Source of the DNA: JANRIC01 sp033765345
GTDB lineage: Bacteria; Bacteroidota; Bacteroidia; Cytophagales; Microscillaceae
Length of the DNA stretch: 64,000 nt
NCBI GenBank assembly: GCA_033765345.1
Contig: JANRIC010000064.1
Span: 1-64,000 of the forward strand
Reading direction: 5' to 3'
Both the position numbers and the translations under genes were made by a program. Positions 9,801 through 17,252 of the stretch are shown here, one piece after another (positions within the stretch are counted from its first letter, which is position 1; every line of letters starts with the position of its first letter). Below the pieces are notes generated by a model, which ran no database searches, was not told the DNA's origin, and saw only the letters and a list, made by a program, of their open reading frames with translations.

Positions 9801-10160
9801 TAAAACCTGAATTTCATCCAGAGTAGATGCTTCCTCAGATAATTTAAAAGAAACGTTGGCAGTAGTACCCAAGCTAAGGATAATATTTTCTTGTGCTTGC
9901 TCCTGATACCCAATAAAAGAAGCAGTTACCTTATAAGGCCCCCCTACACGCATGGCAGGAATGATGAATCGCCCGTCAGTCGAAGTAGCTGCACCATACT
10001 CCGTACCGGACGGTACGTGGATAGCTACTACGGTAGCACCTGGAAGGGCATCACCCTTAGCGTCGGTTACATATCCCGACATGCTAGAAGTAGTAACCCC
10101 TTGAGCAAAAGCACTCAGGGCAACCACACTTAGCATTAATGTTAGTAAAATCTTTCTCAT
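6870..10160 (-). CDS. TonB-dependent receptor, Oar-like, with CarboxypepD-regulatory domain
   Basis: The open frame reaches 10229, but the ATG at 10158-10160 begins a typical signal peptide (MRKILLTLMLSVVALSAFAQ), giving about 1096 residues. After the signal comes a carboxypeptidase-regulatory-like beta domain (GYVTDAKGDALPGATVVA...), then a plug (ALDEIQLNIAPFDVRQTGFAGASINAVTRSG) and a long barrel ending in an aromatic residue pattern (QLSIRYNFN). This order is that of Oar-type receptors of Bacteroidota and Myxococcota. No SusD gene follows, so it is not a polysaccharide-utilisation pair. The imported ligand is unknown. A -7-like TAGCTTTG lies upstream at 10194-10201. Confidence 0.92.
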   Translation of the reverse strand: MRKILLTLMLSVVALSAFAQGVTTSSMSGYVTDAKGDALPGATVVAIHVPSGTEYGAATSTDGRFIIPAMRVGGPYKVTASFIGYQEQAQENIILSLGTTANVSFKLSEEASTLDEIQVLAVRNDVFSSDRTGAAASYNNQSINAIPTIGRTVNDILTYNAFGNGRSFAGQDARFNNFTIDGAVFNNGFGLGTSAQAGGRTGTTAVSLDALDEIQLNIAPFDVRQTGFAGASINAVTRSGTNTFQGSVYSFFRNTNLTGRKADGINIPNVVIDENTLGARLAGPIIKNKLFFFVNVERFESSNPALEWVLNRPGATGNVSRTTEADLDTLSKFLKENFNRDLGALDGYNNGITSEKYLARLDYNINQNHKLAIRYSHHDSEAEINISNSNSSNTAGFGNRTNLPDAISPKNTGYIIQDNTRSISGELNSTFGGKIANTLIVTYNKQIEDRKTLTDVFPTVDILSGSTTYTSIGFDPFTPGNKLNYSTFNVTDNFTYFAGKHTITAGVAYEYYKSNNVFFPSSNGVYVYNSVQDFFTAAQDFLDNPNNPVSPVPLARYNLRYSRLPGGADPLQVLKVATYSAYIQDEYQLSPKFVLTGGLRFDIFDYNDETAADFNNPVVDTLVFINQINEDYDISTGTFPRTRLLISPRIGFNFDIKGDKSLQLRGGSGFFVSRIPQVLVSNQLGNNGVNTGLINVTNTTAYPFRLDPSEFAPAENPDIATLPPYVVNATDSELKYPLVWKTNVAVDYKLPWGLIATAEVIYNKTLQGLRYIDANLAIPDRTFTGPDNRYRYPASNPGSTGPRFINPQVTNVFVLRNTSDGSAYTLTAKLEKTTQAGFGGFIAYTYGRARDLQSVGSTVQANMPTTTGQNYLDVSFADNDLRHRIVGFLNYRINYTNKIGGSLTLSLGLVSNSGGKISYIYGGDLNSDGQNNDLIFVPSAASDIIFEQFSAGGKTFTPQQQQEALEIFINNNDYLKERRGQYAERNGGAFPWLTRLNFTVAREFTIKIGKTTNGIQLRADILNVGNMLNNKWGVSQVSTSTTPLGFRSVNADGQPIFRLATQVVNGETILLRDSFRKSINVDNVWQAQLSIRYNFN

Positions 10161-10193
10161 GTGTGAAAAGTTTAGTATTTGGTTATTTCGGGG

Positions 10194-10201
10194 CAAAGCT
10201 A
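10194..10201 (-). promoter_or_regulatory. Candidate -7 element for the Oar-like receptor
   Basis: TAGCTTTG on the minus strand fits TAnnTTTG and lies 33 bp before the ATG. No TTG is present at the expected -33 distance. Confidence 0.4.
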
Positions 10202-10229
10202 GGCTTTTTGTATTTTTCTGATATGTCAT

Positions 10230-10666
10230 TTATCTTTAAATAATTGTTAAGTAATTGGTGCTATTGGGTTAAATTGTGATAATTTAATGGCTAATTTATA
10301 TTTATTTAAGAATATAATCCATGTTTTCCTGTATTTTTAAAAGATGTATCCGGTTCTTAGACCTATTGTTATTACAGCAGAGATTTGGTAGCTCAAGACT
10401 TGGAAAATAGCAAAAAAATAAGAAATAAAGCCTTTTTTATAAATATTTATAGGGTTTTTTAAATAATAGAGAATTATAGATTATTTTGTTTAAAATTTGT
10501 TTCCAAAAATACTTCAAGTATGTTTTTTCGAGGAAATGCTGTATTTGAACCCTTTTTTAGCTAAATTGCATTATCATAAAAACAATTCACTTGTTTTGAG
10601 AGTTATATAAAGATATTTTATTTTCAACAATTGTACTTTTCTAATTTTCTACATTTATATTTATTC
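10230..10666. other. AT-rich divergent intergenic region
   Basis: This 430-bp stretch separates the divergent receptor and MFS genes. It is very AT-rich with short A and T runs. I see no open frame with coding character, no tRNA and no strong inverted repeat. Confidence 0.5.
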
Positions 10667-11878
10667 ATGTATACCCACAAACCCCGCTTATGGACACGGG
10701 ATTTTATCCTGCTGACACTCACCAATCTTTTCCTAGCTACAGGCTCTTTTTTACTTATTCCGGTACTTCCTATCTATGTCAGGGATATGTTCGGTGCTTC
10801 CAAGACTGAAATTGGGTACATTATGGGTTTTTATACACTCTCTGCTTTATTACTCAGACCCTTTGCCGGTTTTGCTTTGGATGCCCTCGGGCGTAAATCC
10901 ATTTATCTATTGGGGCTGGCTTTATTTGTATTATTAATGCCTTCTTATGCTTGGGTGAGTAGTATGTGGATGCTTCTTGGCATTCGTTTTCTTCAAGGAA
11001 TGAGCTGGGGTATTGTCACTACTGGCGGCAGTACCATTGCTTCTGATATTGTACCTCTGGAAAGGCGTGGTGAAGGAATCGGCTATTTTGGGATGTCATT
11101 TACGATTGCTATGGCACTCGGTCCTGTGTTGGGGCTTACGCTGATTCAAGGAATTGATTATCCCAGTTTGTTTTATTTGACCACTACGGTTGCACTGATT
11201 ACATTTGTCCTGGCAAATTTGATCAAATACCCACAAATTGTACAATCAGGCAAAAGTTCTTTTGTTTGGACTAAAGATATTTTTTATGATGCGCGTGTCA
11301 TTCCTGCCTCTATGCTTGCTTTGATTAGCTCCGGAGTTTATGGAGGGCTGATTTCATTTATTGGTCTTTTTATGGAAGAAAGCGGTATTCGCACCGGTTA
11401 TGCACTGATGGATAGCGGCGCAGCTTTTTTTATGGCGTATGCCCTGGGGCTGACCATCATCCGCCCTATTGCAGGCGTACAAATGGATCGGCACGGCCCG
11501 GCTCAGGTAATGGGCGCAGGTTTTATTGCATTGATCATTGGCTTATTGACCTTGGCTTCTGCTCAGGAAATATGGAGTTTTCTGTTGGCTTCACTCATTT
11601 CTGGCATCGGGATGGGGGTCATTATGCCTACCGTGATTACGATGGTGGTCAATATGGTAGAACCTCAGCGCAGAGGTGTGGCCAATTCTACCTTTTTTTC
11701 AGCCGTAGATATCGGCGTGGGTGTGGGTACGGTGCTTTTGGGCAGACTGGCTGATCTCACCTCGGTCAGAATGATGTATTATTACTGCGCCGGACTGATG
11801 ATTGTCCCCCTGATTTTATTCTTTTTTTATGTACTGAAAGATTACCAACAAAAACTCGCAAGTGCACGCTCTGAGTGA
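10667..11878 (+). CDS. Major facilitator superfamily transporter
   Basis: About 403 residues with twelve predicted transmembrane segments. The ATG at 10667 (MYTHKPRLWTRDF) is preferred over an upstream TTG at 10631. The cytoplasmic loop 2-3 carries the MFS motif A remnant (FALDALGRKS), and a similar motif follows helix 8 (GVQMDRHGPAQ). The general form is that of a drug/proton antiporter or sugar-efflux group, but the substrate cannot be named. The gene stands alone. Its TGA stop (11876-11878) lies inside the first heptamer-like word of the composite repeat that follows. Confidence 0.85.
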   Translation: MYTHKPRLWTRDFILLTLTNLFLATGSFLLIPVLPIYVRDMFGASKTEIGYIMGFYTLSALLLRPFAGFALDALGRKSIYLLGLALFVLLMPSYAWVSSMWMLLGIRFLQGMSWGIVTTGGSTIASDIVPLERRGEGIGYFGMSFTIAMALGPVLGLTLIQGIDYPSLFYLTTTVALITFVLANLIKYPQIVQSGKSSFVWTKDIFYDARVIPASMLALISSGVYGGLISFIGLFMEESGIRTGYALMDSGAAFFMAYALGLTIIRPIAGVQMDRHGPAQVMGAGFIALIIGLLTLASAQEIWSFLLASLISGIGMGVIMPTVITMVVNMVEPQRRGVANSTFFSAVDIGVGVGTVLLGRLADLTSVRMMYYYCAGLMIVPLILFFFYVLKDYQQKLASARSE

Positions 11879-12098
11879 GGAGTCGGGGGTCAGGAGTGCG
11901 AATTTACTTCCTACAAAGCCTCATTTACTTCCTACAAAGCCTCATTTATTTCCTACAAAGCCCTATTTACTTCCTACAAAGCCTTATTTACTTCCTACAA
12001 AGCCTTATTTACTTCCTACAAAGCCCCTCCCAACTCCCAACTCCCAACTCCCAACTCCCAACTCCCAACTCCCAACTCCCAACTCCCAACTCCCGACA
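11872..12098. repeat. Second composite heptamer / 21-bp repeat, opposite orientation
   Basis: After about four GGNGTCN-type heptamers (11872-11899) come six copies of a 21-bp unit (11903-12028), consensus TTTACTTCCTACAAAGCCTTA, then nine CCCAACT heptamers and one CCCGACA (12029-12098). The reverse complement of the unit, GGCTTTGTAGGAAGTAAA, differs from the core at 2369-2620 by a single base. This is therefore the same element family in inverted orientation, again with inverted heptamer flanks and again touching a stop codon (MFS, 11876-11878). Confidence 0.93.
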
Positions 12099-12186
12099 CC
12101 CCTAAAATACCAGGGATATTCGTTGTATAATCCTGATTAATTCTATTGCTTTGCGTCTTTGGGATTAAAGTAGATTAATTTGCACG

Positions 12187-12732
12187 ATGAGTACTAAAAA
12201 TAAATTTGCTCGTGAATCACTGGTGACTATGACCGAAATGGTGCTTCCCAATGATACCAACACCCTGAATAAGCTGATGGGAGGGCGTATGATGCATTTG
12301 ATGGATATTGCTGCCGCCATTTCAGCCCAAAAACACTCTAACCGCATTGTAGTGACGGCTTCTGTGGATAATGTATCCTTTTCAGAACCCATCTCTTTGG
12401 GAGATGTACTCACGATTCAGGCACAGGTGACACGGGCTTTTACTTCTTCTATGGAAGTGTATCTGGAAGTGACTGCCGAAAATATACCCGCAGGGCTTAA
12501 AAAATCAACCAATAAAGCTTTTTTTACCTTTGTGGCAGTAGACCAGAGCGGAAACCCCATCACAGTACCCGGACTGACTCCGGAGACTGAAAAGGAGAAG
12601 GAGTTGTATGATGGTGCCCTCAGAAGAAGACAACTCAGACTACTTTTAGCCAAGCGCATCAAACCCGAAGAGGCAAGCGAGCTTAAATCACTTTTTATTG
12701 GGGATCATTCAACGGAAGAAAAAGAAACTTAA
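12187..12732 (+). CDS. Acyl-CoA thioesterase (hotdog fold)
   Basis: A 181-residue single-hotdog acyl-CoA hydrolase of the YciA/BFIT type. The family motif is readable: NDTNTLNKLMGGRMMHLMDIAAAISAQ... (residues about 22-48), where the helix Asp and the Gly-Gly turn form the active site across the dimer. A second signature is SVDNVSFSEPISLGDVLTI (about 61-79). The extra C-terminal helix (130-175) is charged. The enzyme releases free CoA from medium or long acyl-CoA in the cytosol. It is a single gene between the repeat block and the DUF3857 cluster. Confidence 0.88.
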   Translation: MSTKNKFARESLVTMTEMVLPNDTNTLNKLMGGRMMHLMDIAAAISAQKHSNRIVVTASVDNVSFSEPISLGDVLTIQAQVTRAFTSSMEVYLEVTAENIPAGLKKSTNKAFFTFVAVDQSGNPITVPGLTPETEKEKELYDGALRRRQLRLLLAKRIKPEEASELKSLFIGDHSTEEKET

Positions 12733-13001
12733 CTTTTAAAACTTAATTTTCAAAACTTTATTTGCAATTTAACGTGCCTAAAATTATATTTGCTTTACAT
12801 AGCAACCATAAAATTGACACTTGTTTTTTATTCCTTAACCAAATTTTATTCAAAAACCTTCTTTTTAATCTCACACATTAAATTTTAAGGGATTTTATCC
12901 AACGATAAAAATCTTAAGACTTATAGCCTTTTATGATTAATAGCAAATTTATTGAGTCTGAACTCCAGAGATCATTTATGTAAACTCTAATATAATTCAT
13001 T

Positions 13002-14531
13002 ATGCTTTTATTTGTAAAAAAAACGATGTGTGTAGTAGGTGGTGTCTTATGGTTAAGCATCACTTTGCTATCAGCTCAAGAGCAAAAATTCGGCAAAATC
13101 AGTCCCGAAGAATGGGCTATGAAAACTTACCCTCTGGATAGCAATGCCAATGCAGTGGTGCTTTTTGATGTAGGCAAAAGTTATTTTAAGTATCATCCGA
13201 ATGAAGGATTTAAAATGATCTTTGAAAGACATACCCGCATCAAAATTTTGAATAAACAAGGTTATGATTACGCTGACATTCAAATCCCTTTGTACCACAA
13301 CAACAGCAGAGAGGAGTTACTTACTGGATTAAAAGCCGAAACACACGAGATGCTTGACGGCAAGTTAGTTTCTCATAAGTTGGAAAAAAGTGCCATTTTT
13401 AAAGAAAAGCTTACGGAGCGTTGGGGTATTACCAAATTCGGTTTCCCCAACGTCAAAGAAGGTTCTATCATTGAATACACTTACACCATTCAATCGGATT
13501 TTTTCCTGAATCTTCGGGATTGGACTTTTCAGCGTGATATTCCAGTGATGTGGAGCGAATATGATGTAGTGATCCCAGAGTATTATTATTATAAACGTTT
13601 TTTTCAGGGATACATCGGTTTTCATAAAAACGTAGAAGAAAACACCAACGGAACCATTACATTTGGCGCAGGAGACCCTCCCGTGAATTATCGAGCTACA
13701 CATTATCTGATGGTTGCCAAGGATGTACCTGCTTTTAAAGATGAGCAGTTTATCACCACTCCCAATGACTACTTAAGCAAAATCTATTTTCAATTGGCCT
13801 CTATCATGTACCCCAATAGACCCGTAGAAGATTTATCCAATTCTTGGGAAAAAATTGCCGCTAATTTGCGTGAAGACCCTGATTTTGGTGGCCAGCTTAA
13901 GAAAAAAGGACTTGTTGCTGAAACTGTAGCCCTCGTAACTGCCGGAGCCGCATCCCCCGAAGAAAAAGCAGCTAAAATTTATTCATTTATACAAAATACC
14001 GTAAAATGGGACGAAATCAACAGTTATTATTCTATAAAAGGTATTCGCAAAACCCTCGACGAAAAAACGGGTAACTCAGGCGACATCAATTTATTGCTTA
14101 TCAATATGTTGCGTGAAGCAGATATTCAAGCTGACCCTGTGATACTCGGTACGCGCAGAAGCGGCCGTCTATTAAGCTTTTATCCTTCTGAAGAAAAAGT
14201 AAACTATGTGGTGGCTCTCGTCAAATTGGGCGAAAAATACATATTCCTGGATGCCGTAGACGACCTTACTCCTTTTGGAATGCTTCCTTACAAATGCCTG
14301 AGCGGAGAAGGATACCTCATTAAAGATGATGCCCAGCAATGGATATCACTCGATGGAGGCAAGGAATCCAACCATACCTGTAACCTGGTATTGACTATGG
14401 ACGAAAACGGTAAAATTCAAGGAGATATGCAACACATGGACAAAGGCTACCTTCAGCATACCTATCAGGCAGCAAATCCTGTCGGATGGCAAGGAAAAAT
14501 TTGTGAAAGAGGCTTTTGCAGACGCTGCTGA
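13002..14531 (+). CDS. DUF3857 transglutaminase-like protein, N-terminal part (frameshifted gene)
   Basis: A 509-residue reading frame with a signal peptide (cleaved near LLSAQ, residue 25), a DUF3857 beta domain (about 30-250) and a transglutaminase-like domain (about 300-440). The last residues (after about 493) diverge because the frame is shifted: by comparison with the paralogues at 17253 and 19271, the true continuation is SDGKEKFVKEAF in the +1 frame from position 14482, joined to the next entry. In the transglutaminase domain the usual catalytic Cys lies at a Ser (TGNSGDINLLL) and the His at a Tyr (VNYVVAL); only the Asp (FLDAVDD) is kept. It is thus probably not an active transglutaminase. 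The break may be a mutation or a sequencing error. Confidence 0.8.
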   Translation: MLLFVKKTMCVVGGVLWLSITLLSAQEQKFGKISPEEWAMKTYPLDSNANAVVLFDVGKSYFKYHPNEGFKMIFERHTRIKILNKQGYDYADIQIPLYHNNSREELLTGLKAETHEMLDGKLVSHKLEKSAIFKEKLTERWGITKFGFPNVKEGSIIEYTYTIQSDFFLNLRDWTFQRDIPVMWSEYDVVIPEYYYYKRFFQGYIGFHKNVEENTNGTITFGAGDPPVNYRATHYLMVAKDVPAFKDEQFITTPNDYLSKIYFQLASIMYPNRPVEDLSNSWEKIAANLREDPDFGGQLKKKGLVAETVALVTAGAASPEEKAAKIYSFIQNTVKWDEINSYYSIKGIRKTLDEKTGNSGDINLLLINMLREADIQADPVILGTRRSGRLLSFYPSEEKVNYVVALVKLGEKYIFLDAVDDLTPFGMLPYKCLSGEGYLIKDDAQQWISLDGGKESNHTCNLVLTMDENGKIQGDMQHMDKGYLQHTYQAANPVGWQGKICERGFCRRC

Positions 14532-14997
14532 TAGCTACACGATTAAAGAATTTGTTTTTGAAGAGTTAGAGAACCCCGCCAAACCCTTGATGTCCAAATA
14601 CAAAATAGAATCCGAACAAGAACTTAGCGGAGATTTGATCTATATCGATGCCGTATTGGAAAAAGCCTTTGACGAGAATCCCTTTAAAGATGAACAAAGG
14701 GTTTATCCCGTAGATTTTGCACATCCTTTTAGTAATCGATATGTCTACAACCTTACGATTCCTACCGGCTATCAGGTAGAGGAGCTTCCTGCCAAGCTTG
14801 TGATGGCCTTGCCCAATGATGGGGGGAAATTTACCTTCTTAACTACCCAGATCAATAATGTCATTCAGGTAAACTATACGCTGATCATCGGCAAAGCCAT
14901 GTTTTTACCAGATGAATACCCGGCACTTAAATCTTTCTTTGAGCAGGCAATTGCCAAACTTTCCGAACAGGTGGTCCTAAAAAAAGTAAGTAAATAA
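14503..14997 (+). CDS. C-terminal part of the frameshifted DUF3857 gene
   Basis: A 164-residue frame with homology to the last third of the neighbouring DUF3857 proteins: shared signatures are FDENPFKDEQRVYPVDFAHP, LPAKLVMALPNDGGKFTF and the tail FEQAIAKLSEQVVLKK. It has no signal peptide, and its ATG lies inside the coding continuation, so an independent gene is unlikely. Restoring one base change between about 14478 and 14490 would give one protein of about 664 residues, matching the 648-657 residues of the paralogues. Confidence 0.75.
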   Translation: MKEAFADAADSYTIKEFVFEELENPAKPLMSKYKIESEQELSGDLIYIDAVLEKAFDENPFKDEQRVYPVDFAHPFSNRYVYNLTIPTGYQVEELPAKLVMALPNDGGKFTFLTTQINNVIQVNYTLIIGKAMFLPDEYPALKSFFEQAIAKLSEQVVLKKVSK

Positions 14998-15001
14998 AAC
15001 T

Positions 15002-16975
15002 ATGAAATCAATCGTAATACTTCTTACTCTCTTTTTATGTGGGGGAGCAGCAAAGGCTTACACAGGCGAAATCAAATATCCTGTTTCTCAGATCCCCAAA
15101 GAATTGTTTAAAAACGCCAATGCGGTACTCCGGGTAGATGAAAGTCAATTTACAATTATTTCCCCAGGTAAGGCAACGTATAAATCGACTTGGGCAATCA
15201 CCATTTTGAATAAAAACGGAGATCATTATGCTACGCAATATTTTGGTTATGACAAACTAAAAACAATTACTTCTCTCAAAGCGGCTCTTTACAATGCATT
15301 TGGGGAGGAAGTCAAAAGGCTCAAAAAAAATGAAATCAGTGATCAAAGTGCCATTTCAAGCTTTTCCCTCTATGAAGATAATCGAGTAAAAATCGTAGAG
15401 TTTGTGCATAATGAATACCCCTATACCGTAGAGTTTGAAATAGAAGAAACCTACAATGGCTTGCTCTATTATCCTGGCTGGTTTCCTTTCAATAGCGATG
15501 ATATAGCCGTTCAAAGCTCACGCTATCAAGTGTTTGTACCTAAAGGGATGAAGCTACGCTACAAGGAATTTAATCTTTCCAGCAATCAAAACGAACAAAG
15601 TACAGAGACTTCCGAGACCTATTATAAAGAAAATAATGGAGTCAAAATCCAAGAAGGTGAATCTCAAACGATATATACCTGGCAAATCAATAATATGCCT
15701 GTCATAGAGTATGAACCTTACAGCCCCAAATCGCGTGAGCAGGTACCTTGTGTTTATTTGGCACCATCCGAATTTGAGATGGAAGGTTACAAAGGAAATA
15801 TGGATACCTGGAAAAATTTTGGAGGTTGGATCAAACAACTAAACGAAAACAAGGACGTGTTGCCCCCTGCCACAGTAGCTCAGGTCAAAGCCCTGACTCA
15901 GGATGCGCCCAATGATGAAGAAAAAATACGAAGGGTTTACAAATATCTTCAGGAAAAAACCCGCTATGTGAGTATTCAGTTGGGAATCGGAGGTTGGCAA
16001 CCCTTTGACGCTACCTATGTAGACCAAAAAAGCTACGGCGATTGCAAAGCCCTCTCTAATTATACCCATTCTCTGCTCAATGCCATAGGAATCAAATCAT
16101 ACTACACACTGGTAAATGCCGGTCCTAATCCGACTCCGATGATCAAGGATTTTCCCTCAACTCAGTTTAATCACGCTATTTTATGCGTGCCTCAACCCAA
16201 AGATACGATTTGGTTAGAATGCACCAGCCAAACCAATCCTTTCGGTTATCTGGGTGATTTTACTGGCGACCGGGATGTACTGCTCATTACTCCTGAAGGG
16301 GGTAAGGTAGTACATACACCCATCTATGGTAAAAAAGACAACTTATTGATTCATAAAGCTGAGGTCAAAATCGATGCAGAAGGCAATGGCAAAGCGCAGG
16401 TAAATATCTTATACAAAGCCTTGCAAGAAAAACGCCCAGGAAACGCATCGGAACTCTCACTCGAGGAACAAAAAAAATGGCTTTATCAAAATATCAAAAT
16501 TCCAAGTTTTGAGATCAGCCAGTTTAAAATAAACCGCAAAAAGGACCGTATCCCAAGTACTACCATTGATTTGGATCTCACAGTACGAAAAATGGCAGCC
16601 AAAAGCGGAAAAAGAATGTTCGTAGTGCCTAACCTAATGAGCCAATGGACTGACATCCCCGTCGAACTTGAAAATCGCAAGAATGAAGTGGTACTAAACG
16701 GCTCTTATGACTTCGTGGATACAGATACAATCGTATATAGCTATCCTGAATCATACATCCTCGAAAACAAACCACAGGACTTCAGCTTTGAGAATCAATT
16801 TGGAAAATACCAAATGAAAGTAACGGTTGAAGGCAATAAAATTAGCTACATCCGCCGGGTAGAGATGAATCGCGGACGATACCCCAAAGAGGAGTATCCT
16901 GCCCTGATTGAGTTTTTTAAAAATGTAGTCAAAGCCGATAAACAAAAAATCGTACTAGTACAAAAAGAAGGTTAA
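15002..16975 (+). CDS. DUF3857 / transglutaminase protein with intact catalytic triad
   Basis: A 657-residue secreted protein (signal peptide to about residue 20) starting 5 bp after the previous stop codon, so probably in the same transcript. The N-terminal DUF3857 beta domain is followed by a transglutaminase core (about 300-430) in which all triad residues can be seen: Cys in YGDCKALSNY, His in FNHAILCVP and acid in WLECTS. The C-terminal beta domain ends in the family tail (YPALIEFFKNVVKADKQKIVLV). Family members are common in Bacteroidota, presumed periplasmic or outer-membrane facing, with unknown substrate. Among the four genes in this cluster it is the only one with a full triad. Confidence 0.85.
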   Translation: MKSIVILLTLFLCGGAAKAYTGEIKYPVSQIPKELFKNANAVLRVDESQFTIISPGKATYKSTWAITILNKNGDHYATQYFGYDKLKTITSLKAALYNAFGEEVKRLKKNEISDQSAISSFSLYEDNRVKIVEFVHNEYPYTVEFEIEETYNGLLYYPGWFPFNSDDIAVQSSRYQVFVPKGMKLRYKEFNLSSNQNEQSTETSETYYKENNGVKIQEGESQTIYTWQINNMPVIEYEPYSPKSREQVPCVYLAPSEFEMEGYKGNMDTWKNFGGWIKQLNENKDVLPPATVAQVKALTQDAPNDEEKIRRVYKYLQEKTRYVSIQLGIGGWQPFDATYVDQKSYGDCKALSNYTHSLLNAIGIKSYYTLVNAGPNPTPMIKDFPSTQFNHAILCVPQPKDTIWLECTSQTNPFGYLGDFTGDRDVLLITPEGGKVVHTPIYGKKDNLLIHKAEVKIDAEGNGKAQVNILYKALQEKRPGNASELSLEEQKKWLYQNIKIPSFEISQFKINRKKDRIPSTTIDLDLTVRKMAAKSGKRMFVVPNLMSQWTDIPVELENRKNEVVLNGSYDFVDTDTIVYSYPESYILENKPQDFSFENQFGKYQMKVTVEGNKISYIRRVEMNRGRYPKEEYPALIEFFKNVVKADKQKIVLVQKEG

Positions 16976-16981
16976 TTAAGA

Positions 16982-17112
16982 GAATTAAATCAATTAAGGA
17001 AATTAAATCAATTAAGGGAATTAAATCAATTAAGGGAATTAAATCAATTAAGGGAATTAAATCAATTAAGGGAATTAAATCAATTAAGGGAATTAAATCA
17101 ATTAAGGGAATT
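16982..17112. repeat. 18-bp tandem repeat, seven copies, with inverted words downstream
   Basis: Seven consecutive copies of GAATTAAATCAATTAAGG (first two slightly varied) plus five bases of an eighth. The array begins just after the TAA of the preceding gene (16973-16975). Complementary-sense words (CCTTAATTCC, CTTAATTCC) lie at about 17200-17238, so the two parts can pair. The layout is like that of the heptamer elements elsewhere: a tandem array against a stop codon with inverted words on the far side. Confidence 0.92.
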
Positions 17113-17152
17113 GTTACTCTGTAAACATCTTCTTATGAATTGCAAGAACGGC

Positions 17153-17160
17153 TATCTTTG
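17153..17160 (+). promoter_or_regulatory. Candidate -7 element for the third DUF3857 gene
   Basis: TATCTTTG fits the Bacteroidota -7 consensus and lies in the only non-repeat segment between the repeat array and the gene at 17253. No TTG is at the ideal spacing. The leader would be about 90 nt. Confidence 0.4.
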
Positions 17161-17252
17161 AATGAAGAAAATTAAGAGAATTAAGAATTAAACAGCATCC
17201 CCTTAATTCCTTTAATTATTTTAATTCGCTTAATTCCTAAATCATAAAAACT

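Noticed and set aside
6870..10160. SusC/SusD polysaccharide-utilisation locus
   Set aside because: No SusD gene and no glycoside hydrolases adjoin either receptor; the receptor types are Oar-like and TIGR01782-like.
11862..12140. Reading frames of LPTKPYL / YFLQSLI repeats
   Set aside because: Translations of the second repeat block, with no start context or family.
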